From NCBI GenBank assembly GCA_903872155.1, contig CAIQJP010000087.1, positions 62,001 through 126,000 of the forward strand: 64,000 bases of DNA, given 5' to 3'. Shown here one piece after another: positions 28,360-36,615 of the stretch (positions within the stretch are counted from its first letter, which is position 1; every line of letters starts with the position of its first letter). A program made the position numbers and the translations under genes. This stretch comes from an uncultured Actinomycetes bacterium (GTDB taxonomy: Bacteria > Actinomycetota > Acidimicrobiia > Acidimicrobiales > Ilumatobacteraceae). The notes below the pieces were generated by a model that worked only from the letters and a program-made list of their open reading frames with translations, searched no databases and was not told the DNA's origin.

Positions 28360-29619
28360 ATGGAATTCACGTATTCAGAACGTTGCCATGAATATCGCAC
28401 ACGATTGCTCGCATTTATGGATGAGTGGATCTACCCGAATGAAGCGGTGTACGACCAACAGATTCATGATTCGGGTAATCCGCACTTTTATCCGCCAATC
28501 ATGGACACGTTGAAAGCTGAAGCGAAAAAACGTGGGTTGTGGAATTTGTTCCAACCTCATTCGGGTTGGTGGGGCGATGGGTTCAGCAATCTTGATTACG
28601 CGCCACTTGCTGAAATCATGGGTCGATCACGTATTGCATCTGAGGCATGTAACTGTGCGGCGCCAGACACCGGAAATATGGAAGTGCTCACCATGTTTGG
28701 TTCGACCGAACAACAGCAACAGTGGTTGCGCCCATTATTAGATGGTGAAATTCGCAGTGCCTTCGGAATGACTGAACCTTCAGTGGCCTCAAGTGATGCA
28801 ACCAATATCTCATTGAGTATTCAACGCGAAGGTGATCATTATGTGTTGAACGGAACGAAGTGGTGGACATCAAACATTTATCACAAGAACTGCGAAATCA
28901 TGATTGTGATGGGTAAGACCGATACTTCGGCGCCGATACATAAACAACAAAGTCAGGTGCTCGTGCCAGTGAGTACGCCGGGTGTCACGATCAAGCGTGA
29001 CCTGACAGTTTTCGGTTACAACGACGTTGAAGGCCACGGCGAAGTTGAATTCAAAAATGCTCGCGTGCCAGTTCAAAACCTCATTGCGAATGAAGGTGAT
29101 GGGTTCATGATCAGTCAGGCCCGTTTAGGACCCGGGCGAATTCATCACTGCATGCGCACGATTGGTGCAGCCGAACGAGCACTCGACTTGATGTGCCAGC
29201 GAGCGTTGACTCGCACAACCTTTGGTAAGCGTTTGGCCGACCGCGCAAATATTCAAGATTGGATTGCTGAAGCGCGGATTGAACTCGAGATGATCAGATT
29301 GTTAACTCTCAAGGCCGCCTGGTTGATGGATACCGCGGGCAACAAAGGTGCTCGGATGGAAATCGCAGCGATCAAAGTTGCGGCACCAAATGTGGCTCTC
29401 AAAATTATTGATCGAGCAATTCAGGTGCACGGAGGTGGAGGAGTTTCGCAAGACTTCCCGTTGGCCGAGATGTATAGCGCAATACGAACTTTGCGCTTAG
29501 CTGACGGACCAGATGAAGTTCACAAGATGACGATTGCTCGGGCCGAACTGCGTAAGCATGATCCGAGCTTTAGAACCGATGGCGTGAACAACATGGCGCC
29601 GGGTGGTGGCAAGGGCTAG
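28360..29619 (+). CDS. Acyl-CoA dehydrogenase family protein
   Basis: A FAD-dependent acyl-CoA dehydrogenase of about 419 residues. It has F-G-M-T-E-P-x-V-A-S-S-D near residue 135, W-W-T-S-N near 167, G-P-G-R-I-H-H-C-M-R, and a C-terminal Q-V-H-G-G-G-G-V-S-Q-D-F-P-L-A with the R-x-L-R-L-A-D-G-P-D-E-V-H end. These features fit the ACAD10/11-like branch that acts on longer or hydroxylated acyl-CoA. The ATG at 28360 is preferred to a TTG two codons earlier. It ends four bases before the convergent photolyase gene. Confidence 0.92.
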   Translation: MEFTYSERCHEYRTRLLAFMDEWIYPNEAVYDQQIHDSGNPHFYPPIMDTLKAEAKKRGLWNLFQPHSGWWGDGFSNLDYAPLAEIMGRSRIASEACNCAAPDTGNMEVLTMFGSTEQQQQWLRPLLDGEIRSAFGMTEPSVASSDATNISLSIQREGDHYVLNGTKWWTSNIYHKNCEIMIVMGKTDTSAPIHKQQSQVLVPVSTPGVTIKRDLTVFGYNDVEGHGEVEFKNARVPVQNLIANEGDGFMISQARLGPGRIHHCMRTIGAAERALDLMCQRALTRTTFGKRLADRANIQDWIAEARIELEMIRLLTLKAAWLMDTAGNKGARMEIAAIKVAAPNVALKIIDRAIQVHGGGGVSQDFPLAEMYSAIRTLRLADGPDEVHKMTIARAELRKHDPSFRTDGVNNMAPGGGKG

Positions 29620-29623
29620 TTGG

Positions 29624-31144
29624 CTATAACTCGCCGGCCGATAGTTGTTCAAGAACAACCTTGGCTCGTTCTTGAACAGCTGGTAGATCGCTCAACTTGA
29701 AAGCAGCACGGACTTGTTGAGCGACTCGAGGGTTCTTTCCTAAGACAACTTCATGTCGTGCCATGAAGTCCCAATACAAAGTGGTGAATGGACAAGCGTT
29801 ATCACCCACGCGCTTGGTGCGGTCGAAATGACAGCCCTTGCAGTAGTTGCTCATCTTGTCGATGTAGGCGCCGCCCGATGCATAGGGCTTGGTTGCCATT
29901 TGGCCACCATCAGCGAACTGCGACATACCGACAACATTGGGGACCATGACCCATTCGGCACCATCAACGAAATTCGCCCACATCCAATCGGTGAGTTGTT
30001 GCGGATTGATACCTGCGATCAGACACAAGTTGCCAATCACCATGAGTCGCTGAATGTGATGCGCGTAGGCATGTGAGTCGACTTCGGTTAACACTTGAGA
30101 GACACAATTCATTTTCGTTGATGCATCACAGGTGAAGAGCGGGGGAAGATTACGCGTCGCGCCAAGTTTGTTGAGGTCGGCGTAGTCGGGCATCCATAAC
30201 CAATACAAGCCCCACACGTATTCGCGCCAACCAATGACTTGGCGAATGAAACCTTCGGCCGAGGCGATATCGACTTGGCCTTGGCGATATGCATTCTGAA
30301 CTGCGTCACATACTTCGGCTGGTCGCAGTAACCCGATGTTGAGATACGGAGAAAGTAAAGAGTGAGCTACATGCCAGCTGCTTGACAGCATCGCATCTTC
30401 GTGAGGACCAAAGTTCGGCAACAGATTGTCAATGAAATGGTTCAGTCGTTTGAGAGCATCTTGGCGACTCGTTGCCCAAATTCCTGTTGGTGTCTGCCCA
30501 ACGCAATGCGGTCGCAGTTCATCAATGACCTGGCGGTCAATGTCGTCAAGTTCACTCGTCAATGGGGCGGGCCATTGGTTCTTGCCATCTTTTGGTGGTG
30601 GCAATCGATTTTCAGAATCGTAATTCCATGTCCCGGTCTCTGGCTCTCCATCAATGGTCATGAGGTAGTTCAAACGACTGCGTTGCCAACGGTAGAAATC
30701 TTCCATCTTGAACGTCTTGCGTCGCTCAAGAAGTTGTTCTTTCCAGTGTGCGAAATCTTCGTAGTGACATAAGAACTGATTACTGCGGACAATCTCGCAG
30801 TCGTTGCGTCGCAGCATTGCGAGAGCCGTATGACTCGCCGGCTCCATCACTGAAACATGTGTCGGCGAAAACTCTGAGCGGTGTTCACGAAGTCCCTGGG
30901 CCAAAGTGGTGGCCTTGCGGTAGTCAACTTCAAATCCAGAATCACGAAGTTCGTTTGCGAAGCGACGCATTGAAGCGATCACAAAATGCGCGCGTTGAAT
31001 ATGCCATTTTTTCGATTGAACTTTTTCGGCACTTTCAACCATCAAAATGCGATGAGTCTGCGGGGTGGCCTGAGCAACCGCTGCAAATTCACGATTGAGT
31101 TGATCGCCAAGAACCCAAATCGTTTTCTTGGATTCGTGAATCAA
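29624..31144 (-). CDS. FeS-type photolyase/cryptochrome-like protein (PhrB family)
   Basis: A light-driven DNA-repair-type flavoprotein. The N-terminal half opens with I-W-V-L-G-D-Q-L, the start of the photolyase-related family (COG3046). The C-terminal catalytic half has Y-C-K-G-C-x(13)-C-P-F-T-T-L-Y-W-D-F, giving three of the four [4Fe-4S] cysteines of bacterial (6-4) photolyases; the fourth is probably in K-M-N-C. A TTG start at 31144 has AGAGAAG eight bases upstream; a GTG at 31153 and a TTG at 31171 are alternatives. About 506 residues, normal for the family. It lies just after the STAS gene at the end of the Tad gene run. Confidence 0.9.
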   Translation of the reverse strand: MIHESKKTIWVLGDQLNREFAAVAQATPQTHRILMVESAEKVQSKKWHIQRAHFVIASMRRFANELRDSGFEVDYRKATTLAQGLREHRSEFSPTHVSVMEPASHTALAMLRRNDCEIVRSNQFLCHYEDFAHWKEQLLERRKTFKMEDFYRWQRSRLNYLMTIDGEPETGTWNYDSENRLPPPKDGKNQWPAPLTSELDDIDRQVIDELRPHCVGQTPTGIWATSRQDALKRLNHFIDNLLPNFGPHEDAMLSSSWHVAHSLLSPYLNIGLLRPAEVCDAVQNAYRQGQVDIASAEGFIRQVIGWREYVWGLYWLWMPDYADLNKLGATRNLPPLFTCDASTKMNCVSQVLTEVDSHAYAHHIQRLMVIGNLCLIAGINPQQLTDWMWANFVDGAEWVMVPNVVGMSQFADGGQMATKPYASGGAYIDKMSNYCKGCHFDRTKRVGDNACPFTTLYWDFMARHEVVLGKNPRVAQQVRAAFKLSDLPAVQERAKVVLEQLSAGEL

Positions 31145-31174
31145 AATGGGCACTTCTCTAGTGTGCCTCAATTG

Positions 31175-31510
31175 TCAAATTCGGGGAATATCGTGCACCG
31201 AATTTGCCAGCGGAATAATGCGATCAAGCTGGGTGCGCCTCAAGTAGTCAACAATTTTGGGATTCGAACAAACCACGTACATCTGACCGCCATTGGTGCG
31301 AATGCGCGAAGCGGTTCCGAGTAACACCCCGAGAGCGGCATCATCCAACACCGTGATTCCGTCTAAATCAAGCGCAAGATGCATATGGGCTTGATTGATG
31401 GCCTTTGTCAGCAAGTCGCTCAACTTCGGCAATGTCGACAAATCAAGGTCACCAGTAAAACCAATGACATACACATCATCGATCAAGGTGGCATGGCTTG
31501 AGAGGTTCAC
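31175..31510 (-). CDS. STAS-domain protein (anti-sigma-factor-antagonist-like)
   Basis: A 111-residue single STAS domain: V-Y-V-I-G-F-T-G-D-L-D-L-S at the start, then L-A-L-D-L-D-G-I-T-V-L-D-D-A-A-L-G-V-L-L-G. In SpoIIAA-type antagonists the loop before L-G-V-L-L is D-S-S-G, with a Ser phosphorylated by the partner kinase; here it reads D-D-A-A, so the usual phosphorylation site is absent. It begins with GTG four bases after tadE on the same strand. No anti-sigma kinase is nearby. Confidence 0.82.
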   Translation of the reverse strand: MNLSSHATLIDDVYVIGFTGDLDLSTLPKLSDLLTKAINQAHMHLALDLDGITVLDDAALGVLLGTASRIRTNGGQMYVVCSNPKIVDYLRRTQLDRIIPLANSVHDIPRI

Positions 31511-31514
31511 GCCA

Positions 31515-31913
31515 TCAACCTATCGGAGGTTCAAGGAGCATCGAAAAATGTGATGAGAGTGTTAGGTCGGGTACGAGTCGACCGACCAAAGGAAGGTCGG
31601 TGTTTAGCTCGTACGTTGCTGTGACAGTGACCCAACGTTGAGCGACATTGATATCAACGTTGAGTTCGCGGCCAAAAGAAAATAAAGCGGCGCTCTTGGC
31701 AGCAGTCGCGGGGTCCTGAGCAACGGCGGATGCTCGAACCGCATTGCGTGTGGCGTTAACAACCTGGACTTGGGTTACAACGATCACCATGAACTGGGCG
31801 ATGAACAGTACGCCGAGCATGATCAGGGGCAGAGTGAGGACAAACTCAACTGTTGACTGCCCCCGATCACGTTGATGGCGAAAGTGAGACCTACGGAAGT
31901 TTTGAAGTGACAC
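31515..31913 (-). CDS. tadE: TadE-like pilus assembly protein
   Basis: A pseudopilin-like protein of about 132 residues. The processing motif D-R-G-Q-S-T-V-E-F puts Glu at +5 and Phe at +6 after the cleaved Gly, followed by the hydrophobic helix V-L-T-L-P-L-I-M-L-G-V-L-F-I-A-Q-F and a N-A-T-R-N-A-V-R-A segment typical of TadE. Actinobacterial TadE proteins are minor components of Flp-type pili. The start is uncertain: GTG at 31913 inside the end of the pilin gene is the best candidate and implies translational coupling. Confidence 0.82.
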   Translation of the reverse strand: MSLQNFRRSHFRHQRDRGQSTVEFVLTLPLIMLGVLFIAQFMVIVVTQVQVVNATRNAVRASAVAQDPATAAKSAALFSFGRELNVDINVAQRWVTVTATYELNTDLPLVGRLVPDLTLSSHFSMLLEPPIG

Positions 31914-32118
31914 TGTCAATGACGCGATCAAATAATTGCCCGATCTTGCCGGCCCCACCACCGCCCGTCGCCCAAGCAATCACTAGTAGCGCAATAAGCG
32001 CGGCTGCGAGCATCACAAGAGCGTACTCAGATGTGGCTTGTCCTGAATCTCGCTCAACATTGTTGGGCAAAGTGAAATTGAGAAAATAGATGTACATACG
32101 TTGACATATGTGTGTCAT
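31891..32118 (-). CDS. flp: Flp-family type IVb pilin
   Basis: A 75-residue prepilin. The leader ends in D-S-G, and the mature protein begins Q-A-T-S-E-Y-A-L-V-M-L, with Glu at +5 and Tyr at +6 as in Flp pilins. A single hydrophobic helix and a Gly-rich G-G-G-G-A-G turn come before a short tail. A GAAGGA upstream of the ATG at 32118 supports this start, although the frame is open further upstream. It lies between the pilus membrane genes and tadE. The prepilin peptidase is not in the window. Confidence 0.88.
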   Translation of the reverse strand: MTHICQRMYIYFLNFTLPNNVERDSGQATSEYALVMLAAALIALLVIAWATGGGGAGKIGQLFDRVIDSVTSKLP

Positions 32119-32150
32119 GAAAAATCCTTCAAGTGAAGTTGGCGAGGCAC

Positions 32151-32681
32151 TTACACATTGATGTGGAGTTGCGACAGAGTGCCAGCGATTGTTGGCACGA
32201 TGATCAAGATGACGAACGACGGCAGAATGCACATGACAAGAGGAAGTGAAAGTCGAATGGGAAGTTGTCGTGCTTCAGTTTCGGCCCGTCGACGTCGATT
32301 CACTCGAGCTTCGTGACCGAGTTGAAAAAGCAAATTCTCAACAGGAATTCCGAGTCGGTCGCCAGCGATAAGAACTTCGCACATTGCTTGGCTTGCAGTT
32401 CCAATGTCGTTTTGCAATAAACGGATCGCATCAACAAATCGTTCGCCTTCGTTGATACTTCGCGAAGCGGCGATGAATTTTGGACGTAGAACTCCTGGGG
32501 CATGCTGGCCTAAGAAGTTGATTCCTTGGGCGGGTGAATAGCCGGCACGTAGTGCAGCGATAAAGAGGTCAATGCACTCGGGGAATGCTTCAACAATTTC
32601 GCGATCTTGTCTTGTTGCAATGCGCTGTTTAGCCCGTTTCCATAAGAAGAAGAGGCCAACAAGTCCAAAAGTGATGATCAT
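32151..32681 (-). CDS. tadC: Type II secretion F-family membrane protein (TadC-like)
   Basis: A protein of about 176 residues with an N-terminal membrane helix, a cytoplasmic T2SSF domain (F-P-E-C-I-D-L-F-I-A-A-L-R-A-G near residue 38, then G-I-P-V-E-N-L-L), and a C-terminal hydrophobic L-P-L-V-M-C-I-L-P-S-F-V-I-L-I-I-V-P-T-I end characteristic of TadC. With TadB it forms the inner-membrane platform for Flp pilus assembly. The ATG at 32681 overlaps the tadB stop as ATGA; an upstream extension of the frame is not needed. Confidence 0.85.
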   Translation of the reverse strand: MIITFGLVGLFFLWKRAKQRIATRQDREIVEAFPECIDLFIAALRAGYSPAQGINFLGQHAPGVLRPKFIAASRSINEGERFVDAIRLLQNDIGTASQAMCEVLIAGDRLGIPVENLLFQLGHEARVNRRRRAETEARQLPIRLSLPLVMCILPSFVILIIVPTIAGTLSQLHINV

Positions 32682-33283
32682 GAACGAACCATTCGGTGGG
32701 TCCAGGTACGACCTACAAAGTTCAGGCCAATACCTAACGTCAGGCATGTCCAGCCGAGCGGAGTGGCTAGTAAAACGTGCCGCACTGCTGGACTGTCGCT
32801 CAGAATCCACGCTCCACAAACAACTGGCAACCAAGTAATCAGGCGCATTGATGCAGTCGCTGTTGCGGCTTGTGTTTGTCGCTCAGTTTTTGCTTGCGAG
32901 CGATCGAGAAGAGTGTCAATCAAGTAGTCAAGTTGTTGTGCAATATCACCACCAACTTCGCTCGCGAGAGCAATCACATGCAAAGCCATGATGCAATCGG
33001 CATTTTCTGCAGATTCGGACTTGTTGTCAAGAATCTTCTGGCACGCGGTATTGATAGAGACTCCTCGAGCGACCAATTTGTGGAGTTGAGCCAAGACGTC
33101 GCACGGATGGTGAGACACCGACATTTGTAGAGCGGTGGCAAGTGCTAAACCCGATCGAACATTGCGACTCATCGACGACAACGCATCAACGAGATTGCTA
33201 TTTCCGTAGATGTCATCGTTGCTGAGACGGCGCCGAGTCTGCCGTCGAGCAACAATCTTTGCAAGAAGGTCGTTACGCATCAT
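32678..33283 (-). CDS. tadB: Type II secretion F-family membrane protein (TadB-like)
   Basis: A protein of about 201 residues resembling the T2SSF half of TadB: L-V-D-A-L-S-S-M-S-R-N-V-R-S-G-L-A-L-A-T-A-L near residue 30 and A-L-A-S-E-V-G-G-D-I-A-Q-Q-L-D near 108, then two C-terminal hydrophobic helices. It is shorter than proteobacterial TadB, as usual in actinobacteria. The two tandem ATG codons at 33283 and 33280 overlap the tadA stop, indicating coupling. Confidence 0.83.
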   Translation of the reverse strand: MMRNDLLAKIVARRQTRRRLSNDDIYGNSNLVDALSSMSRNVRSGLALATALQMSVSHHPCDVLAQLHKLVARGVSINTACQKILDNKSESAENADCIMALHVIALASEVGGDIAQQLDYLIDTLLDRSQAKTERQTQAATATASMRLITWLPVVCGAWILSDSPAVRHVLLATPLGWTCLTLGIGLNFVGRTWTHRMVRS

Positions 33284-34235
33284 GATGGCGGTACAGATAT
33301 TCAAGACGTGGTGGCTGTAGAACCTCGTTGGTGTCTGGTACAACTTTGGCGATTTGTATGACGCATCGTTTTCCGTAAGGTCGACGACTCATATGAATGA
33401 CGATGTCTACTGCTGAATTCACCATGTGGCGGGCATCTTGAAGCGTCCAACCCGGGGCGGCTTGCATTGTGAGTAGATCAAGTCGATGCAAGCCGTCTAA
33501 TGCCGAATTGGCATGCATGGTTGCCAAGCATCGCGAATGTCCGGTGTTCATCGCCTGGACCAATGTGAGTGCTTCTATTCCGCGGACTTCACCAACGATT
33601 AATCGATCGGGACGCAGCCGAAGAGCAGATCGTAAGAGATCGTCGAGTGAGACTTGGCCTCGCCCTTCGGCAGTCGCCACTCGAGATTCAAGGCGTACGG
33701 CATGCGGGTGTGAAATAACCAGTTCGTGAGTGTCTTCAATAACAATGATGCGTTCGCTCAATTGTTCTTGATCTTCATCGCGTGAAACGAGAGACGAGAC
33801 TAAACACGACTTACCCGATCCGGTTGCGCCAGTGATCAAAATATTGTGCTGTGATTGAGAGAGTTCGTCTAATGCATCGTGAAGTGATTGCAGAGAGTCA
33901 TCGCAGAAGTCAATGAGCGGAAAAGTTTGCTGACGAAATAGTCGAAAGGCAGCAGTCGTTCCATGAACCGCGATCGGGTGAATGACCGCACACACTCTGG
34001 TTCCATCAGGAAGTCGTGCGTCAACAATGGGCGAGAGACGGTCGAGGCGTCGACCAAGTGGTGTGAGAATTCGTTCGAGGGCGATCTCAATTTGTCCAGG
34101 TTCAAGATCGTCAACTCTGACTAATGCTCCAGATCGTTCAACCCATACCTCAGTCGAATTGTTGACCAAAATATCGGTCACGTTTGTGTCTGAGAAATGT
34201 TCACTGAGCTGTGGTGGTAAAAGTTGCGATCTCAT
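33273..34235 (-). CDS. tadA: Flp pilus assembly ATPase (TadA/CpaF family)
   Basis: A 320-residue secretion ATPase. It has an N-terminal F-S-D-T-N-V-T-D-I-L-V-N segment, Walker A T-G-A-T-G-S-G-K-S near residue 138, the Asp box I-V-I-E-D-T-H-E-L, Walker B R-P-D-R-L-I-V-G-E-V-R-G and the His box C-L-A-T-M-H-A-N-S. These mark the CpaF/TadA branch that powers Flp pilus assembly. It is coupled by ATGA to the upstream MinD-like gene and followed by tadB. Confidence 0.93.
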   Translation of the reverse strand: MRSQLLPPQLSEHFSDTNVTDILVNNSTEVWVERSGALVRVDDLEPGQIEIALERILTPLGRRLDRLSPIVDARLPDGTRVCAVIHPIAVHGTTAAFRLFRQQTFPLIDFCDDSLQSLHDALDELSQSQHNILITGATGSGKSCLVSSLVSRDEDQEQLSERIIVIEDTHELVISHPHAVRLESRVATAEGRGQVSLDDLLRSALRLRPDRLIVGEVRGIEALTLVQAMNTGHSRCLATMHANSALDGLHRLDLLTMQAAPGWTLQDARHMVNSAVDIVIHMSRRPYGKRCVIQIAKVVPDTNEVLQPPRLEYLYRHHDA

Positions 34236-34891
34236 GTGCTGATTCCGAGCGAGACCAGAGGTGCGAGCGCAGACTGAAGGGGTGACGGCAATCGAGACTT
34301 GAGAAGACCCGAGTCAACCCGTCGAGATATATCGCTGGAGTTTGGAATTTCAGCCACACATTTCAACTTCATCACTGACTCAACATCACTTGTTGTCAAA
34401 ACTCTGCCATGTTCTTGAACAACAATGACACCGGAAAACTTTTGCTCAGTATTAACTGCTCGCCGTAGAGATAAATAGCAAGGTCGTGTCACCATGTAAT
34501 GCGTGCAGGCAAGCTTCTGAAAGGCGAGAGGTAGTTCAACTCGGCCAAAATCAATGATGATGTTGAAACCGTTTGATTCTCTCTGCATGAGTTCTCGGGC
34601 GAGATTGGCCCAAGCGCTTGTTGAGAAAATTTCAACGGCAGAACTTCCAGAAGGCGCGAGCTGAAGATTGTCTTTGCAGGTGATCAGAATCTCATCAAAC
34701 TCACGGTGCGTCATGCCGTTGGCCCAGTCGTTGAGTCCGACCGGCGGCTCAGGTAATCCCATAATGGCGGCTTGGTCTCCAGCGAGGTCAACGAGAAGTG
34801 TGGGGTATGACGACGAACTCACAATGGCCAAGCTGGCGGCGACGACGGAAGTGCCACTTCCACCTTTAGGCGACGACAGAATTGTGATCAT
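34232..34891 (-). CDS. cpaE: CpaE/TadZ-like MinD-family localisation ATPase
   Basis: A P-loop ATPase of about 219 residues that begins M-I-T-I-L-S-S-P-K-G-G-S-G-T-S, the deviant Walker A of MinD/ParA proteins. L-L-V-D-L-A-G-D-Q follows, and F-N-I-I-I-D-F-G-R-V-E is the Walker B region. In Tad systems such proteins place the pilus machine at a cell site. No receiver domain precedes it. The ATG at 34891 has a GAGG five bases upstream; the longer open frame would run toward the tRNA-Sec gene. First gene of the Tad operon. Confidence 0.85.
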   Translation of the reverse strand: MITILSSPKGGSGTSVVAASLAIVSSSSYPTLLVDLAGDQAAIMGLPEPPVGLNDWANGMTHREFDEILITCKDNLQLAPSGSSAVEIFSTSAWANLARELMQRESNGFNIIIDFGRVELPLAFQKLACTHYMVTRPCYLSLRRAVNTEQKFSGVIVVQEHGRVLTTSDVESVMKLKCVAEIPNSSDISRRVDSGLLKSRLPSPLQSALAPLVSLGIST

Positions 34892-34966
34892 AAAACCTCG
34901 CTGAAACTGTGTTGATGGCGAAGTGTGAGCGTGCGCCGAGAGATTGCGGTGGCTACCCTGAAGAGC

Positions 34967-35062
34967 GGAGGTGTCCGGGTACCTGGTGGGCTCCGCCGCC
35001 TTCAAAGCGGTTGGGACGAGCGAACCTCGTCCGGCGGGTTCGATTCCCGTCCACCTCCGCCA
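34967..35062 (+). tRNA. selC: tRNA-Sec (anticodon TCA)
   Basis: The 96-base gene has the bacterial selenocysteine tRNA form. Acceptor GGAGGTG pairs with CACCTCC; the expected eighth pair is a T-C mismatch. The D arm contains the characteristic GGGTACCTGGTGGG run, and the anticodon stem GCCGC/GCGGT encloses CTTCAAA with anticodon TCA. A long variable arm GGACGAG/CTCGTCC follows, then a T arm with TTCGATT and discriminator G with encoded CCA. It sits between the Tad operon and a DUF1185 gene. No sel genes or recognisable selenoprotein are in the window. Confidence 0.93.
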
Positions 35063-35085
35063 TATCCATTTTCTAGGGAGAGAAC

Positions 35086-35685
35086 ATGTTGTTCGAAGTG
35101 CGCAAGATCGTCACGATTGTTGAAGAGATTTTTCATGATCATTCATCAGGGGTCAACGGGCCTATTCCTGCAACGCCCGCGATGAAGGGTGCAGTGGCTG
35201 CAGTTGTGACTAACCCTTATGTGGGCAAGTACATCGACGATCTGAGTCCGGCGGTTGATGAACTGCGCGCACTCGGTGAGCGTCTCGGAAATATTTTGAT
35301 CGGTCACCTCGGTGGAGACGCGTCGAAGATTGATGGATACGGCAAAGGAATCATCGTTGGCTCGGCTGGCGAAATTGAGCATGGCGCTATGTGGCATATC
35401 CCTGGTGGTGGTGGCATGCGTGCTGCACTCGGTAAGGGAACATCGATTGTGCCGTCCACCAAAAAAGTTGCGGGAATTGGAGCACGTCTTGATGTGCCGA
35501 TCACGCATATGGATTGGAGTTATGTGGGCAGTCATTATGACGCGATTGAAGTTGGTGTTCCCGATGGACCCAAACCCGATGAGATGGTGGTGATCTTGGC
35601 CATGGGTGTAGGTGGACGAGTACACGCACGCCTCGCTGGTGGATTTACATTGGCCGATCGCGGCAAGCCAGGAGTTCCAGCATGA
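35086..35685 (+). CDS. Amino acid synthesis family protein (DUF1185)
   Basis: A 199-residue protein of the DUF1185/PF06684 amino-acid-synthesis family. Typical segments are V-R-K-I-V-T-I-V-E-E-I-F-H-D-H near the start, P-A-T-P-A-M-K-G-A-V-A-A-V-V-x-N-P-Y, H-G-G-M-W-H-I-P-like G-A-M-W-H-I-P-G-G-G-G-M-R, and D-E-M-V-V-I-L-A-M-G-V-G-G-R-V-H-A-R. Despite the family name, the biochemical function is poorly known. It overlaps the next dehydrogenase gene by ATGA, so both may serve one catabolic route. A clear AGGGAGAG site precedes the ATG. Confidence 0.85.
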   Translation: MLFEVRKIVTIVEEIFHDHSSGVNGPIPATPAMKGAVAAVVTNPYVGKYIDDLSPAVDELRALGERLGNILIGHLGGDASKIDGYGKGIIVGSAGEIEHGAMWHIPGGGGMRAALGKGTSIVPSTKKVAGIGARLDVPITHMDWSYVGSHYDAIEVGVPDGPKPDEMVVILAMGVGGRVHARLAGGFTLADRGKPGVPA

Positions 35686-36548
35686 GCAAGATCGCTTTCA
35701 TTGGTATTGGTCGCATGGGTTGGCATATGGCGGCACACTTGGCCAAAGCTGGTCACGATGTTGTGGTGTGTGATGTTGTGCCGGGTATGGCCGACAAATG
35801 GGTGGCTGAAAATGGTGGAGCCGCGGTTGCGAGCCCCGCTGATGCTGTTCGTGGTCGCGAGTATGTGATTACGTCGTTACCCGCCGATCGTGAATTGTTC
35901 GCCGTTGCTGATGGCATCATTGCCGAACTTGCCAAGGGCACGGTGTGGATTGATCACTCAACAACATCTGCCGAGGGCTCGCGAGTTGTCGCGGCCCGAG
36001 TTGCCGAAGTTGGATCAGCATTTTTGGATGCGCCAGTTTCTGGTGGTGTTGATGGTGCGCGTAACGGCACGCTCACGGTGATGGCCGGTGGCGACGAGAA
36101 AGCATTTGCGTCAGTTGAAACGGTGATGTCGGCTTATGCTGCGCGCATCACGTTGATGGGCGAATCGGGTGCAGGCCAAATCACCAAGATGACGAATCAG
36201 ATTTGTGTTGTTGGAGTGTGCCAGGCATTGGCCGAAGGGCTCGACTTTGCCGAGACTGCCGGGCTCGATGTGCAAAAAGTGATTCACGTGATGTTGCAGG
36301 GTTCATCGGCGTCGTGGCAGATGGCTAATCGCGCCGAGAAAATGTTGGCCGGCGAATACAACTACGGATTCTCAACCACGTTGATGCGTAAAGACATTGG
36401 GCTGGTGCTTGATGAAGCCGCGTCCATGAATGTGCCGTTGCCGGTGACATCAATGGTTGGACAGATGCTCGCTGAAGTCACCGCAATGGGTGGCGCACAG
36501 TGGGACTGGTGCAGTTTGATGGAGCGTCAACGACGCCGCAAGAAGTAG
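35682..36548 (+). CDS. NAD(P)-dependent beta-hydroxyacid dehydrogenase (3-hydroxyisobutyrate dehydrogenase family)
   Basis: A 288-residue protein with N-terminal Rossmann motif F-I-G-I-G-R-M-G-W-H-M-A near residue 5. The substrate-binding signature D-A-P-V-S-G-G-V-D-G-A is near 118 and the catalytic lysine in G-A-G-Q-I-T-K-M-T-N-Q near 167. The family oxidises 3-hydroxyisobutyrate, tartronate semialdehyde and related acids. The C-terminus is all-helical as expected. It is coupled to DUF1185 upstream. Its stop codon abuts a 55-bp hairpin repeat. Confidence 0.92.
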   Translation: MSKIAFIGIGRMGWHMAAHLAKAGHDVVVCDVVPGMADKWVAENGGAAVASPADAVRGREYVITSLPADRELFAVADGIIAELAKGTVWIDHSTTSAEGSRVVAARVAEVGSAFLDAPVSGGVDGARNGTLTVMAGGDEKAFASVETVMSAYAARITLMGESGAGQITKMTNQICVVGVCQALAEGLDFAETAGLDVQKVIHVMLQGSSASWQMANRAEKMLAGEYNYGFSTTLMRKDIGLVLDEAASMNVPLPVTSMVGQMLAEVTAMGGAQWDWCSLMERQRRRKK

Positions 36549-36602
36549 GCGATCTGGTCGGAATTAGCTGAGGTTTTCTGCCAATTCGCCAGACCAGATC
36601 GC
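36548..36602 (-). repeat. 55-bp hairpin repeat, copy 1 (inverted relative to copy 2)
   Basis: The arms GCGATCTGGTC and GACCAGATCGC pair perfectly around a 32-base loop. Read on the minus strand, the whole 55 bases match a second copy at 37594-37648 at about 45 of 55 positions, including the shared core CGATCTGGTCTGGCGAA. It starts on the last base of the upstream stop codon and may also serve as terminator for that gene. Confidence 0.85.
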
Positions 36603-36615
36603 TGTTATTCCGCAA

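Noticed and set aside
29753-31324. Open frames on the plus strand opposite the photolyase and STAS genes
   Set aside because: They match no family, have atypical composition for this genome, and lie within strongly conserved coding sequence of the other strand.
34232-35062. A prophage or genomic island inserted at the tRNA-Sec gene
   Set aside because: No integrase, no repeat of the tRNA 3' end and no phage gene is seen on either side.
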